Shown here: piece after piece, positions 43,926 to 53,800 of the stretch | How positions within the stretch are numbered: position 1 is the first letter of the stretch | How the letters are laid out: the number at the start of each line of letters is the position of its first letter | From: Arcicella rigui | GTDB taxonomy: Bacteria > Bacteroidota > Bacteroidia > Cytophagales > Spirosomataceae | Direction of reading: 5' to 3' | Assembly (NCBI RefSeq): GCF_034929435.1 | Contig: NZ_JAYFUM010000011.1 | Span: 62,001 to 126,000, forward strand | Length of the DNA: 64,000 nt | Made by a program: the position numbers and the translations under genes | Notes under the pieces: generated by a model | Database searches by the model: none | What the model saw: the letters and a program-made list of their open reading frames with translations, nothing else | Told to the model about the DNA's origin: nothing

Positions 43926-46136
43926 ATGAAACAAAAACTTTTATTCCTATCAATCTTTTTGGTGTTATCATCCCAGCTTTTTGGACAGAATCTTGGCATT
44001 AGCTTCAAAATAGTAGATTCAACCAAAAACGAAGTACTTATTGGGGCAAGTATCCGTTTGCTGGGTTCTCAAAAAAATATTGGAGCTTCTACAGATGCCA
44101 ACGGGTTGGCACAAATCAAAAACCTTTCGGCTGGCAAACAGACCTTTGAGGCAAGTTTTATTGGCTACGAAAAAAGGCAATTTGACATCACTTTGCCCAT
44201 TAATCAAACTCAACAGCCCTTTGTAGTAGCACTTGTTCCTTCGGAAGAAGACCTTGAAGAAGTAACGGTAACGGCGACTCGGACGAACTCTCGAATTGAA
44301 GATTTACCCATCAAGGTAGAAGTATTGGGGCAAGAAGACATGGACGAAGAAAGTGCCGTTGTACCCGGAAATGTAGCCAGTATTTTGGGCGATATTTCAA
44401 TTATTCATATTCAAAAAACCTCACCAATAAACGGAAACCAAGCGATTAGAATGCAAGGTTTGGATGCCAAATACACCCAAATCTTGAGAGATGGGATTCC
44501 TCTTTTTGAAGGTTTTTCGGGGAATTTGGGCGTTTTACAAATTCCACCTTTGGATTTACGACAAGTAGAAGTAGTAAAAGGCTCGGTTTCTACGCTCTAT
44601 GGCGGCGGAGCTATTGGTGGAATGATTAATATTGTTTCAAAAACGCCTACTTCTGCAAGTCCAGAAATTACGGCAGTATTGAACAGAAGTAATTTGAAAG
44701 AAAGTAATTTGAATACTTATTATGCCCAAAAATTTGGCAAATTCGGTATGACACTCTTTGCTGGCTTAACCGACCAAAAAGCCGTAGATGTCAATAGTGA
44801 CGGTTTTTCGGATAGTCCGCTAATCAAGCAATTTTCATTTCATCCACGCTTTTTTTATGGCATTTCCGAAAAAAGTAAAGTAAATCTTGGTTATTCGTTC
44901 ATTACTGAAAAAAGAGCAGGTGGTGTAGTTGATGCTGTAAATCAAGAAAATAACAATGGCCCACTCTTTGTTTCGGCCAACGATTTTGAAAGACATACGG
45001 TTGACTATAACTTCAATCATGCTTTTTCAGACAACAATTCTTTTACGATAAAAGGAGCAATTAGTCAGTTTAATAGAAACTTTACCGAACAAAGTAAATT
45101 CTTTAAAGCCAATCAAACTTCGTCTTACACAGAAGTTTCTGATTTTATCAGTACCGAAAAACACAAAATTGTTATTGGTGGAAATTTCACTTTAGAACAT
45201 TTCAAGAAACCCCAAATCGACAGTACAGCCTTGGTCAGTTATCAGTACTATACGCTTGGTTTTTTTGTGCAAGACGACTGGCAATTACTTTCAAAACTTT
45301 CCTTACAAACAGGTTTACGCATCGACAAACATAATGTTTTTGGCACTTTTGTTTTACCAAGAATTTCATTGATGACCAAGCCTTCCGAGCATTTTACTAT
45401 CCGTTGGAGTGTAGGAACTGGCTATAAAACACCCAATGTTTTTGCCAATCAAACGCCAGCCAATAGTATCACGAGTGTAAATTACTGGAATCTTTTGCCT
45501 TTGGGAACTGACATTAAATCAGAACATTCGATAGGAAGTAATATTGACATTGCGTATTCGACGCATATTGGTGAAGATTTTTCTATTCAACTCGACCAAG
45601 CGTTTTATTATACCAACATTAGTAATCCGATTGTTGCAACGGCTGTCGATAATCAAAGTTCACGTACACGCCTGACCAATGCAACTTACGACGTAAACAG
45701 CATCGGAACAGACACTTATTTACGCATGGAGTACAAAGCGATTGAATTTTATTTAGGATACAATCATACAATTGCCAAACGTTCTGGCTCGGGCGAAACG
45801 GCATACTTGCCATTTAGTCCGCAAAACAAATTTTCGTTGACATTAGCGTACAGCGTCGAAAACAAATGGCGATTTGGTATAGAAAGTAGTTTTGTGGGAA
45901 GTCAATATTTATACGATAACCAAAAAGTAAAAAACTATTCATTTTGGGCAGCAGCCATTGAACGTAAGTTTGGAAGCCACCTTAGTTTAGTTTTAAATGC
46001 TGAAAACGTACTGAACATCAAGCAATCAGATTTTGAAAAAGTAGTAACAGGTACTTTACAAAATCCTTCATTCAAACCCATTTGGGCACCACAAGAAGGA
46101 GCAATTGTGAATTTAGCGTTGAAGTACAAATTATAG
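43926..46136 (+). CDS. TonB-dependent receptor with CarboxypepD-reg domain
   Basis: 736 residues from the ATG at 43926 (MKQKLLFLSIFLVLSSQLFG, a signal peptide ending in FGQ); an ATG at 43857 would give an implausible leader. Carboxypeptidase-like regulatory domain about residues 25-110 (STDANGLAQIKNLSAG), plug domain about 115-225 (IEDLPIKVEVLGQEDM ... GGGAIGGMINIVSK), then a barrel ending in aromatic residues (VNLALKYKL). Imports a siderophore, cobalamin, metal or other ligand; the plug gives no clue to which. It follows the two-component operon and may be controlled by it. Confidence 0.95.
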   Translation: MKQKLLFLSIFLVLSSQLFGQNLGISFKIVDSTKNEVLIGASIRLLGSQKNIGASTDANGLAQIKNLSAGKQTFEASFIGYEKRQFDITLPINQTQQPFVVALVPSEEDLEEVTVTATRTNSRIEDLPIKVEVLGQEDMDEESAVVPGNVASILGDISIIHIQKTSPINGNQAIRMQGLDAKYTQILRDGIPLFEGFSGNLGVLQIPPLDLRQVEVVKGSVSTLYGGGAIGGMINIVSKTPTSASPEITAVLNRSNLKESNLNTYYAQKFGKFGMTLFAGLTDQKAVDVNSDGFSDSPLIKQFSFHPRFFYGISEKSKVNLGYSFITEKRAGGVVDAVNQENNNGPLFVSANDFERHTVDYNFNHAFSDNNSFTIKGAISQFNRNFTEQSKFFKANQTSSYTEVSDFISTEKHKIVIGGNFTLEHFKKPQIDSTALVSYQYYTLGFFVQDDWQLLSKLSLQTGLRIDKHNVFGTFVLPRISLMTKPSEHFTIRWSVGTGYKTPNVFANQTPANSITSVNYWNLLPLGTDIKSEHSIGSNIDIAYSTHIGEDFSIQLDQAFYYTNISNPIVATAVDNQSSRTRLTNATYDVNSIGTDTYLRMEYKAIEFYLGYNHTIAKRSGSGETAYLPFSPQNKFSLTLAYSVENKWRFGIESSFVGSQYLYDNQKVKNYSFWAAAIERKFGSHLSLVLNAENVLNIKQSDFEKVVTGTLQNPSFKPIWAPQEGAIVNLALKYKL

Positions 46137-46155
46137 GGATTGGACAAAATACAAA

Positions 46156-46186
46156 AAACGCCATAAAAATGTTTTTTATGGCGTTT
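46156..46186. terminator. Two-way terminator after the TonB receptor
   Basis: AAACGCCATAAAAA / TTTTTTATGGCGTTT arms around a 3-nt loop, between the receptor and the convergent acyl-carrier-like gene. Confidence 0.85.
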
Positions 46187-46224
46187 CCAATTCACTTAAA
46201 CTCTACATCTATGAAAAAAACCTC

Positions 46225-46470
46225 TCATATTCTTTCTAAAGCTCGCTCGGTCATCCTTGCGAGGTCATTAATTTTTTTACAGTTGCCCAATTCTCCGTCG
46301 GCTAATTGCACATGAAACTCGTTTTCCACAATCATTACCATTTCAAGAAATTCCATTTGACTTAGCTTCAAGTCTTCGTAGATACGTGTGTATGGTTTTA
46401 CTCTTTGAGGATTTACATAAAAAGTTTTGCTTAGAAAACCTTGAATTGTGTCAAAAACCGAAGTATTCAT
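46225..46470 (-). CDS. Acyl-carrier-protein-like protein without the usual serine
   Basis: 81 residues with an ACP-like helical pattern: RIYEDLKLSQMEFLEMVMIVENEF matches the region of LGLDSLDFLELV. When these are aligned, the phosphopantetheine serine position is Gln (LKLSQMEF) and the Ser is shifted by one. It may still be modified at the neighbouring Ser, or be a degenerate carrier or structural homologue. It stands alone between convergent/divergent neighbours with no fatty-acid or polyketide genes nearby. Confidence 0.65.
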   Translation of the reverse strand: MNTSVFDTIQGFLSKTFYVNPQRVKPYTRIYEDLKLSQMEFLEMVMIVENEFHVQLADGELGNCKKINDLARMTERALERI

Positions 46471-46540
46471 ATACGGAAAAGGGGTTTTATATTATAAAGA
46501 CAATTGTTTTAGAAAATGTGTTGCTCGAAGGCTGTAAAAA

Positions 46541-47407
46541 TTAATGTTTTTTTACTTGTTCGTTTACAAAAGCCCAATTAGCATCAAAAATGATTCTCTT
46601 TTTAGTAGTGCCATCTGAAATGGTTACTTCATAAGAAACTACTCCATTTCTGGTTCTGCTCACGGCACTGCTGATAGAATAACCCGCATAATTGGTAGTG
46701 ATATAAGTAGTGGCTACGGCAGGAATGGTACTGATGTCGATAGTAGTTCCCCCTTTTTCTGAGCCTTTTGATTTCAACTGTTCGCTAATAAATGTCCAAT
46801 TAGCATCAAAAACCAGCACAATTAAATCAGTACTATTACTAATAATCAATTCATTTGAAGTCACACCATTTACGGTTCTTGTTCTACCTTTTACTACTGT
46901 ATAACCAGCATAATTTGTACTGATATAAGTAGTTACAGAAGTGGGAATCGTTGTTGGGTCAATGGCTGTACCAGTACTCAAGCTATCTTTATGATTTTTC
47001 GGAGACCCCTTTCCACTACGTTTTCCGCCTCTGTCACCGATAGCTTTGGTGGCATCGCTTACGAAAGTCCAGTTGGCATCAAAATAAACATCTTTGGCAT
47101 CAGTTGCCGAAACAATATCTACTTCATACACAATCGTAGTGTCTTTTCTCATATTCAGTTTATGAGCCCCTTTGATTGTATAATCGGGATAAGTTGTAGC
47201 AATAAAAGACTGAACAGACGCAGGAATCACAATGGAATCGCCAGTGGTAGCAAAATAAACATTGTTGATAAGTAATGCTGTGGTTACTCTTGCGGTTGAA
47301 GTAGTTGTGGACGTACTGTTTGGCGACACAGCATTGTTGTCTTTACAACTGTAAAAAATTACAGTACTTACCATCAAGAGAGCAAAAAGTCTAATTTGAG
47401 CTTTCAT
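46541..47407 (-). CDS. PepSY-like repeat lipoprotein
   Basis: 288 residues. Signal peptide with a lipobox (VIFYSCKDN, Cys at about 21). The mature part contains three similar 75-85-residue PepSY-like units: each begins like IPxxVxTYIxTNYAGY (or IKGAHKLNM in the first), then a strand with R/T-rich turns and ends in FDANWxFVxEQ (YFDANWTFVSD, FDANWTFISEQL, FDANWAFVNEQ). Such periplasmic proteins may inhibit or sense enzymes; the function is unknown. It is transcribed in the same direction as the ECF locus upstream. Confidence 0.78.
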   Translation of the reverse strand: MKAQIRLFALLMVSTVIFYSCKDNNAVSPNSTSTTTSTARVTTALLINNVYFATTGDSIVIPASVQSFIATTYPDYTIKGAHKLNMRKDTTIVYEVDIVSATDAKDVYFDANWTFVSDATKAIGDRGGKRSGKGSPKNHKDSLSTGTAIDPTTIPTSVTTYISTNYAGYTVVKGRTRTVNGVTSNELIISNSTDLIVLVFDANWTFISEQLKSKGSEKGGTTIDISTIPAVATTYITTNYAGYSISSAVSRTRNGVVSYEVTISDGTTKKRIIFDANWAFVNEQVKKH

Positions 47408-47550
47408 AATTTTTGTTTTTTTGATTATTTAGAATAAAAAATGGTTTTCCTCTACAAAACATTTCATCTGTTTTGAGCTAACACCCAATAGCATCAAACT
47501 ACCGATTCATATTTAAGTAAAGCGTAAATTTTTTACCATACATTCTCAAG

Positions 47551-47580
47551 AAACAGTTAGGGCAAAAGCCCTAACCGTTT
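47551..47580 (-). terminator. Terminator after the 47611 gene
   Basis: AAACAGTTAGGGC / GCCCTAACCGTTT, 13-bp stem with one mismatch, 4-nt loop; it lies 31 bp past the stop codon. Confidence 0.65.
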
Positions 47581-47610
47581 ATATAAAACCAAATTTGTGT
47601 TTTTTGTATA

Positions 47611-48315
47611 TTACTTTTTAATTCTTCCAAACTGATACGATAAACCCATAGCAACACTTACCCCTCCATTGGTATTAGATGAGCCATTGAAAGGTAGCTG
47701 ATAAGAACCTTCTAATGTTCCGATGATTCTACGGGCAATCACATAATTTACGCCAACTCTGGCTAAACCAAAACCATTCACACTTCTTGAACGTCGCAAA
47801 CTATCATTATCAAAAGTGGGTGAACCTCCTCCGTGAAAACGGTCTTTATCACCTCTGAATCCATTTCTACCAAAACCCATGTTATTTCTGCCTACTCCTA
47901 CTGCCAAACCTACAAAAGGCTGTAAACGTCTGCTTTTGAATGGCATCCAGTTGACCCCTAACGAAGCTTGTCCATCTGGAAAAGCACCATTCATTCCTCT
48001 GAAATTATTCTGAAACTGACCAAGTACTGAAAATCTATTCGTAAGTCCATACTCTGCTCTCAAGCCCAACAAGCCACCTGCTCTTTCTCCTTGATTATTA
48101 TCTAAAGAAATGGTGCTTCCGCCCATCAAACCAAGTCTAAAATAGGCAGGACGAAGTAGATTAAACGAGCTTTTCTTATGTGTTGAATCAGTATTTATTT
48201 TCTTCACGACGACTGTTCCAAAGATGGGTTCTGGATTCGCACTCTGTGCATTTACTTCAACAACAAAACCCATTAATAAGGCAATAAAAGCAATTCTGAA
48301 TATTTGATTTTTCAT
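47611..48315 (-). CDS. Outer-membrane beta-barrel protein
   Basis: 234 residues from the ATG at 48315 (MKNQIFRIAFIALLMGFVVE), chosen because it gives a normal signal peptide ending in VNAQ; the longer frame from 48384 does not. The rest alternates strands (LGLMGGSTISLDN, LGLRAEYGLTNRFSVLGQFQ, VAMGLSYQFGRIKK), as in OmpA/OprF-like 8-stranded barrels. It follows the anti-sigma/OMP fusion in the ECF operon and is likely its target or effector. Confidence 0.78.
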   Translation of the reverse strand: MKNQIFRIAFIALLMGFVVEVNAQSANPEPIFGTVVVKKINTDSTHKKSSFNLLRPAYFRLGLMGGSTISLDNNQGERAGGLLGLRAEYGLTNRFSVLGQFQNNFRGMNGAFPDGQASLGVNWMPFKSRRLQPFVGLAVGVGRNNMGFGRNGFRGDKDRFHGGGSPTFDNDSLRRSRSVNGFGLARVGVNYVIARRIIGTLEGSYQLPFNGSSNTNGGVSVAMGLSYQFGRIKK

Positions 48316-48435
48316 TTTTTTAGAATTTGATAATGAAACAATTGTGCTTAACATTTTAGATTTTAGGCAATAGAATAAACCCACAGCTTTTTGTAAGCTG
48401 ACACCAGATTTATACTTGATAAAGCAATTTTTTAA

Positions 48436-49632
48436 TTAATTACCAAAGCGGTAATGTATTCCAATCCTCCCTCCTAAAGTAGCAGGGGCTTCCATAGGAT
48501 TAGGGTTTTTAAGGGCTTGTCCTTGCAGGTACAATTCTGCACTTGCCAACAAGCGATTTGAAAAGTAAAAATTAAACCCTGTATTTACACCGTACAAATT
48601 AACAACTGAGGATTGTTGCCCAGATGCACTTTGTGTATTTGAGGGGTCGTCATAGTAGTACTTTATATCGTAGTGGTTAGGTAATTGTAAACTCCAACTT
48701 GCCCCAAAATAAGGCTTAAACTTATTACTAAAGAGTAAATTATAACGTAGCCCAACACTAACTTGATAAGTTGAAAACTTCGGTATATCTACTTTTTTAG
48801 GCGGTTTTCCTGCACCTCCGATAGAACCATTGCCTCCATCAAATTTTTTCCAACCTTCTTCTTTGTTATTTTCAAAAAAAAGGTTGTTTTTCTGAAAGTC
48901 TAATACCACTCCCCAACGCTCCAAACCTTTGCTATTATGATAGCCCAACACCGTTCTGAATCCGAATTGTGAGCCTCCTCCATGCTCATACTCCTGACCG
49001 ATTGGCATTTGAACTCCCCCTAACAGCCCAAGCGAAACAGATTTAGGAATTAATGAAAAATGATTCTCCAATACTACCGAGTCTTCTTCAAAAGTAATCA
49101 ACTTTGGTACGATGGTAGAGTCGGGCGATTCAAGATTTGAAGCAAAAAGACTGGCTTTCTTTGCCTTCAAAGCATGAATACCCACATATTTTTCTCTTTC
49201 TATGAACGATTCACCTTCAGTAATTTTATTATCATATTTAGCGTAATAAATGTTGTTTTGGTTATCAGATAAAACTGTTTTTTTTGGTGTTGATACATCG
49301 ACCAATGGTTGTGGAATAATCACTTTTTGGTAGATAGTATCGTACACGACTGTTTTCTGAACTATCGTATCAGATTGTACTTTACGAGAGTGGATATTAA
49401 CTAAACGACTTTCCAACTCTTTTACTTTCTGCTGAGTTTGGTCTAAGCGATGATACAAAACCGCCGACACAGCCAACATCACCCCAGCTACTGAAGGTAA
49501 AGCCCAAAGGAGACGAGTAATTTTTCTTTTTAAATCTCTTCGCTCCAGCCTGCCTTCCATTTCACGCCAATCGCTTCCTGCAAAATTCGGAAGCTTTGAA
49601 CCGAACAATCGGTCAAAATCTTGTTCATCCAT
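48436..49632 (-). CDS. Anti-sigma-like inner-membrane protein fused to an outer-membrane barrel domain
   Basis: 398 residues. N-terminal cytoplasmic segment (MDEQDFDRLFGSKLPNFAG) of the type found on Bacteroidota anti-sigma factors, one membrane span at about 38-62 (LWALPSVAGVMLAVSAVLYH), then a coiled coil (HRLDQTQQKVKELESRLV), a linker, and a 200-residue beta-strand domain (SLGLLGGVQMPIGQEYEHGG ... GRIGIHYRFGN) resembling an outer-membrane barrel. It starts 73 bp after the ECF sigma gene, so it is the likely cognate inhibitor that links periplasmic or outer-membrane state to the sigma factor. Confidence 0.72.
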   Translation of the reverse strand: MDEQDFDRLFGSKLPNFAGSDWREMEGRLERRDLKRKITRLLWALPSVAGVMLAVSAVLYHRLDQTQQKVKELESRLVNIHSRKVQSDTIVQKTVVYDTIYQKVIIPQPLVDVSTPKKTVLSDNQNNIYYAKYDNKITEGESFIEREKYVGIHALKAKKASLFASNLESPDSTIVPKLITFEEDSVVLENHFSLIPKSVSLGLLGGVQMPIGQEYEHGGGSQFGFRTVLGYHNSKGLERWGVVLDFQKNNLFFENNKEEGWKKFDGGNGSIGGAGKPPKKVDIPKFSTYQVSVGLRYNLLFSNKFKPYFGASWSLQLPNHYDIKYYYDDPSNTQSASGQQSSVVNLYGVNTGFNFYFSNRLLASAELYLQGQALKNPNPMEAPATLGGRIGIHYRFGN

Positions 49633-49705
49633 GTTTTCAGTTATTTATCAACCAAACAATTATTTCTTTTTTTCATTTTGAAAAGTTTTTAGCGGTTATC
49701 TACTT

Positions 49706-50242
49706 TTAAAAATTATTAAGGATTATCAACTCTTGTAATTTTTTTCTTGCTTTATGTAAATTAGAAAGCGAAGTACCCACAGAAATATTAAGCATCTCGG
49801 CAATATCTTTGTGTTCGTAGCCTTCAATTACATGAAGATTGAAAACAGTTCTATAAGCAGGCGGTAATTGCTGAATCAGTTTTGCGATTTCCTCTACCGA
49901 AAACTTACCAAACAAATCCATTTCCATGCCCATTTCCGAAGCTTCAACCAGTTCTGCCGTCGGAATTTCTTGATGAGATTTACGAAGATGATTAATACAA
50001 GTATTTACCAAAATCCTTTTAAACCAATTTACAAAAGGGTATTCGGGTTTATATTGGTCGATATTTGTAAACACTTTCATAAAACCATCATTTAATAATT
50101 CACGTGAAGTATCAACATCTGCTACATAACGAACACAAACCGACAAGCCATAACGATAGAAACTTTCGTATAGCTCTCGCTGTGCATTGCGGTCATTTTT
50201 TCGGCATTGCTTCAAAGTATGTAGTAGTTGTTCTGTCCTCAT
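49706..50242 (-). CDS. ECF-family RNA polymerase sigma factor
   Basis: 178 residues from the ATG at 50242 (MRTEQLLHTLKQCRKND); the ATG at 50290 would add 16 unsupported residues. Sigma-70 region 2 about 20-90 (YESFYRYGLSVCVRYVADVD, NWFKRILVNTCINHLRK) and region 4 about 115-170 (LPPAYRTVFNLHVIEGYEHK ... ISVGTSLSNLHKARKKLQ). It directs transcription of envelope genes and is followed by its probable anti-sigma/OMP partner. Confidence 0.93.
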   Translation of the reverse strand: MRTEQLLHTLKQCRKNDRNAQRELYESFYRYGLSVCVRYVADVDTSRELLNDGFMKVFTNIDQYKPEYPFVNWFKRILVNTCINHLRKSHQEIPTAELVEASEMGMEMDLFGKFSVEEIAKLIQQLPPAYRTVFNLHVIEGYEHKDIAEMLNISVGTSLSNLHKARKKLQELIILNNF

Positions 50243-50290
50243 CTGTATCAGAATACATCGTTTGTATTGCGTGTATTGCTTTGCCCACAA

Positions 50291-50851
50291 AAAAAAATTG
50301 AAACCCTGAAAAAAAATTGAGTTTTAAAGCTATTTTTTATTCTACATTTACACTAATTCCATCTTTTTTAGGCATTGCTAATGAAGTTTTCCTACGATTT
50401 AGCTTGTAAAAAAGAAGTCAATTTGAAATTTATAAAAAAATAATTGAAAGGGCTGAATATTGACAAATGCTTATTTTTGAGGTTGAATTGAATAATTTTA
50501 ATGTAAAGTGAAGTATTTTTATTTTTAAAATTTTAGACTTATTTTTATTTTTTTTTGGCACAGTTTTAGCAAGTTTCAGTCTCAACATAAGTGTTTTTTA
50601 GTTAATTAACAAATGATAAAAACATTATTTTAAGAAAAAAAGTAATTTTCAATTCGGTAGAAAATCAATAAATTAATAGAATGTTTCTTTCCTAAAATAA
50701 GAATACAGCAAAATTTGATTGTAATTTTATCGAATAAGAGATTTGGGATTTTTTCAAACATACTACGAGTATCAACATGATCATTCGTTAGCAAACTTTT
50801 CCACAAGAAATATCACAAGACTGAGCATTTTAGTCTAAAACTGTACAAAAA
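50291..50851. other. 561-bp AT-rich spacer before the giant adhesin gene
   Basis: No open frame of note. It holds poly-T/poly-A runs and one candidate promoter (see 50555). The first 50 bp also contain the leader region of the ECF sigma gene on the minus strand. Confidence 0.6.
50555..50571 (+). promoter_or_regulatory. Sigma-54-like -24/-12 element
   Basis: TTGGCACAGTTTTAGCA has GG and GC separated by exactly ten bases and matches TTGGCAC-N5-TTGCA with one mismatch (TAGCA). It lies 280 bp before the 50852 start. Whether this organism has RpoN cannot be seen here. Confidence 0.35.
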
Positions 50852-53800
50852 ATGAATCCATTTTTTAACCAGAACAACTCAATTAATAAAACATATCAAA
50901 CCCAAAGCATTTTTTTGGAAAGTACTCACCAAAAAATGACGATGGCTTCACAGATAATGATGTCCTCTTTGTTAAGTAAGATTTTCTTTAACGCTTTTAA
51001 AACTACTCAATCCTTGCGTCAATTATTTACTATTTTATTATTTACAATTACTTCAGCTTTTAGTGCTTTTGCTGGTTTGCCCGACTTATCAGTAAAAACA
51101 AGTATCGACAACCAAAGCCCATCGCTTGGTTCAGATGTTATTTATACTGTTGTAGTAAAAAATATCAATCCCGACAAAGCCACTGGAGTTGAACTTACCA
51201 ATACTTTGCCCGCAGGTGTTACATTCAAATCATTCAATACTGGAAATATTGGTTCTGCTACGGTTGCCACCAACGCAGGTGTTTCAACCGTTGTTTGGAC
51301 AATCGGTGAAATCGCAGGAAGTTCAGAGGTAAGTTTAAAAATTGTTGCTACTGTCAATAAAAGAGGCTTCTGGTATAACATTGCCGAAATCACGAAAGAA
51401 ACACAACAAGACAGCGACTCAACACCCAACAATAATTTACTTGGAGAAGACGACCAAGATGGCGTTTGTTTTTCAATTGAAGAGTTTTTCTATAATGGCG
51501 AAGAATATACAACACAACTTCCTGCTGGATTAAATAATCTGGTTTGGACTAAAAAAGTAGGCTTAAACGGTACGCCAATAGTAGTGAATAGTTCTACGGC
51601 AGGCGTAGAATTGTTGGCTAATGGCAATATTAAAGTAACAAGCATTAGTGATTATACAGAATTTGCCTTTACGGCTTCTAATGGTACTTGTCCAATTTCA
51701 GGCTGTTGCCCTGTGAAATTTACACCCGGTCAATTTGGTTCAATTGGTAGCGTTGTATGGACAGACCTTGATGGAAACGGCATTAGAAATTCAACCGAAT
51801 CAGGACTTAATAATATTACAGTAGAATTATACGACGCCACAGATAATACTTTGTTGGCAACCAACGTAACAGCCAATGGAGGAAAATACACTTTTGGCAA
51901 TTTGGTTTCGGGTTCGTACAGATTGAAGTTTATTTTGCCTACTGGAAGACAATTTGTTACAAAAAACGCTTCTGGAAGTACATCAACCACCGATTCAGAT
52001 GCAGGAATAGATGGTTTTACAGACATTATCCCGATTGACGTAACAAAAGCATCAACAGATATTGGAAGAAATAACCTTACAATTGGTGCAGGTATTTTAT
52101 CAAATTGTATTATCTCGGCAGGTACATTAACTGCCAGTACTTCGAGTTTCTGTTTACCAGCAACTGGCACAGCGGTAGTTTTAACGGCAACAACCAGTAC
52201 CGCCCCTACTGTACCAAGCAATTTTTCAGTAAAATACCTTTTGGCAAAAGGTTCAAACTTTGTCATTGAACAAATTAGTGATAGTAGGTCATTTTCAGTA
52301 ACAAGTGTAGGTGATTATAAAATCTTCACGATTGTTTACAGTGCTGTTTCGGGTAGCGAAAACTTTTTTGACTTATCAACCATTACTTTCGGAACAACTA
52401 CTTTAAGCGATTTACAAGCCAAAATTATCAATCAAAACTTATGTGCTGCCATTGATGGCACAGGAGTAAGTTTCGGCGTAAAAGAAACTTTGCCAGCTCC
52501 AGTGGTAATCGGGCCAACAGTTTGTTCAGAGGGATTAGTTACTTTGGGTAACTCAACCCTAACAGATGTCACTTTTCAGTGGTTTACATCAAAAGATGCA
52601 ACCATTCCTTTTTCTACCAGCAATACTATTTCATTAACCCCTACTACTACAACTACTTATTTTGTAAGCGTTGTTAGCAAAACATCAGGAGCTTGTGCAA
52701 GTGAAAAAAGCTCTGTGACGGTATCAGTAAATCCAAAACCAGCAACACCAATCGTGAAGCCAACTTTGGCTAACAACTGTACGATTAATGCCAGTACTGT
52801 CAATTTAGCCGATGCGATTCAAAGCTCGCCAAGTACAGGTGGTGTTTTTGAATGGCACACTACCAATTCAACTATTTCGCCTTTGGTAACTAACCCAAGT
52901 GCGGCTGTGGCAGGTACTTATTTCTTATTTGAAAAATCAATAAATGGCTGTTACAGCGACCCAGCAATTATTACTGTAAACATTAATACTTGCGAATGTA
53001 CTAATCCTGCTGGTGTGACGGTATCGTCATTATCTCCAATTTGTGCCAATAGTGGTGCGGTTTCTTTAAAAGCAACTTTGAGTGGCGGAGCTACTTCTGG
53101 AACATGGACAAGTGAAGGAACAGGTACTTTTGATAATGCAAATAGTTTAACTGCCAAATACACGCCCTCAGCAGCAGATATTACAAAAGGTTCAATTGTA
53201 CTTACTTTCACCACAAACGACCCAGATGGAACGGTAACTTTATGTAATGCAGCCATTGGCAAAACAACGCTTACGATTAAACCACAGCCATCAGCTCCCT
53301 CGGTTTTACAAAGCGATACTTTAGTTTGTTTAGGAAGTTCAAATAAATTATTTGCCATTAGTCTTGGCAATACTGTTAAGTGGTACACAAGTCCAACGGC
53401 AACCAATTCAGTTGGTAATAGTCAGGATTTAGGTTTTGTAGTAACACCAACGGTTGAAGGAAAATATACTTATTATGCAGAAGCAACTTCAACAGACGGT
53501 TGTGTTAGTAATAGAACACCGATTGCCTTTACAGTAAAAAAATGCTTGACCGACTTAGCTGTTGTAAAAAATGTTATCACAACACCAGATGCTATCTCTG
53601 CTCCGAATTTTATTTTAGGACAAGAAATTTCATATACAATTGATGCAAGAAATATTGGTACTTCTACTTCGACTGATATTAAAGTAACAGATTTGCTACC
53701 ACAAGGAGCAACTTTCGTAAGTGCGTTTCCAATAGGTGAGTATAACAATACAACAGGTGTTTGGAATGTTGGAGATTTGATTCAAGGTTCAAACAAAATT

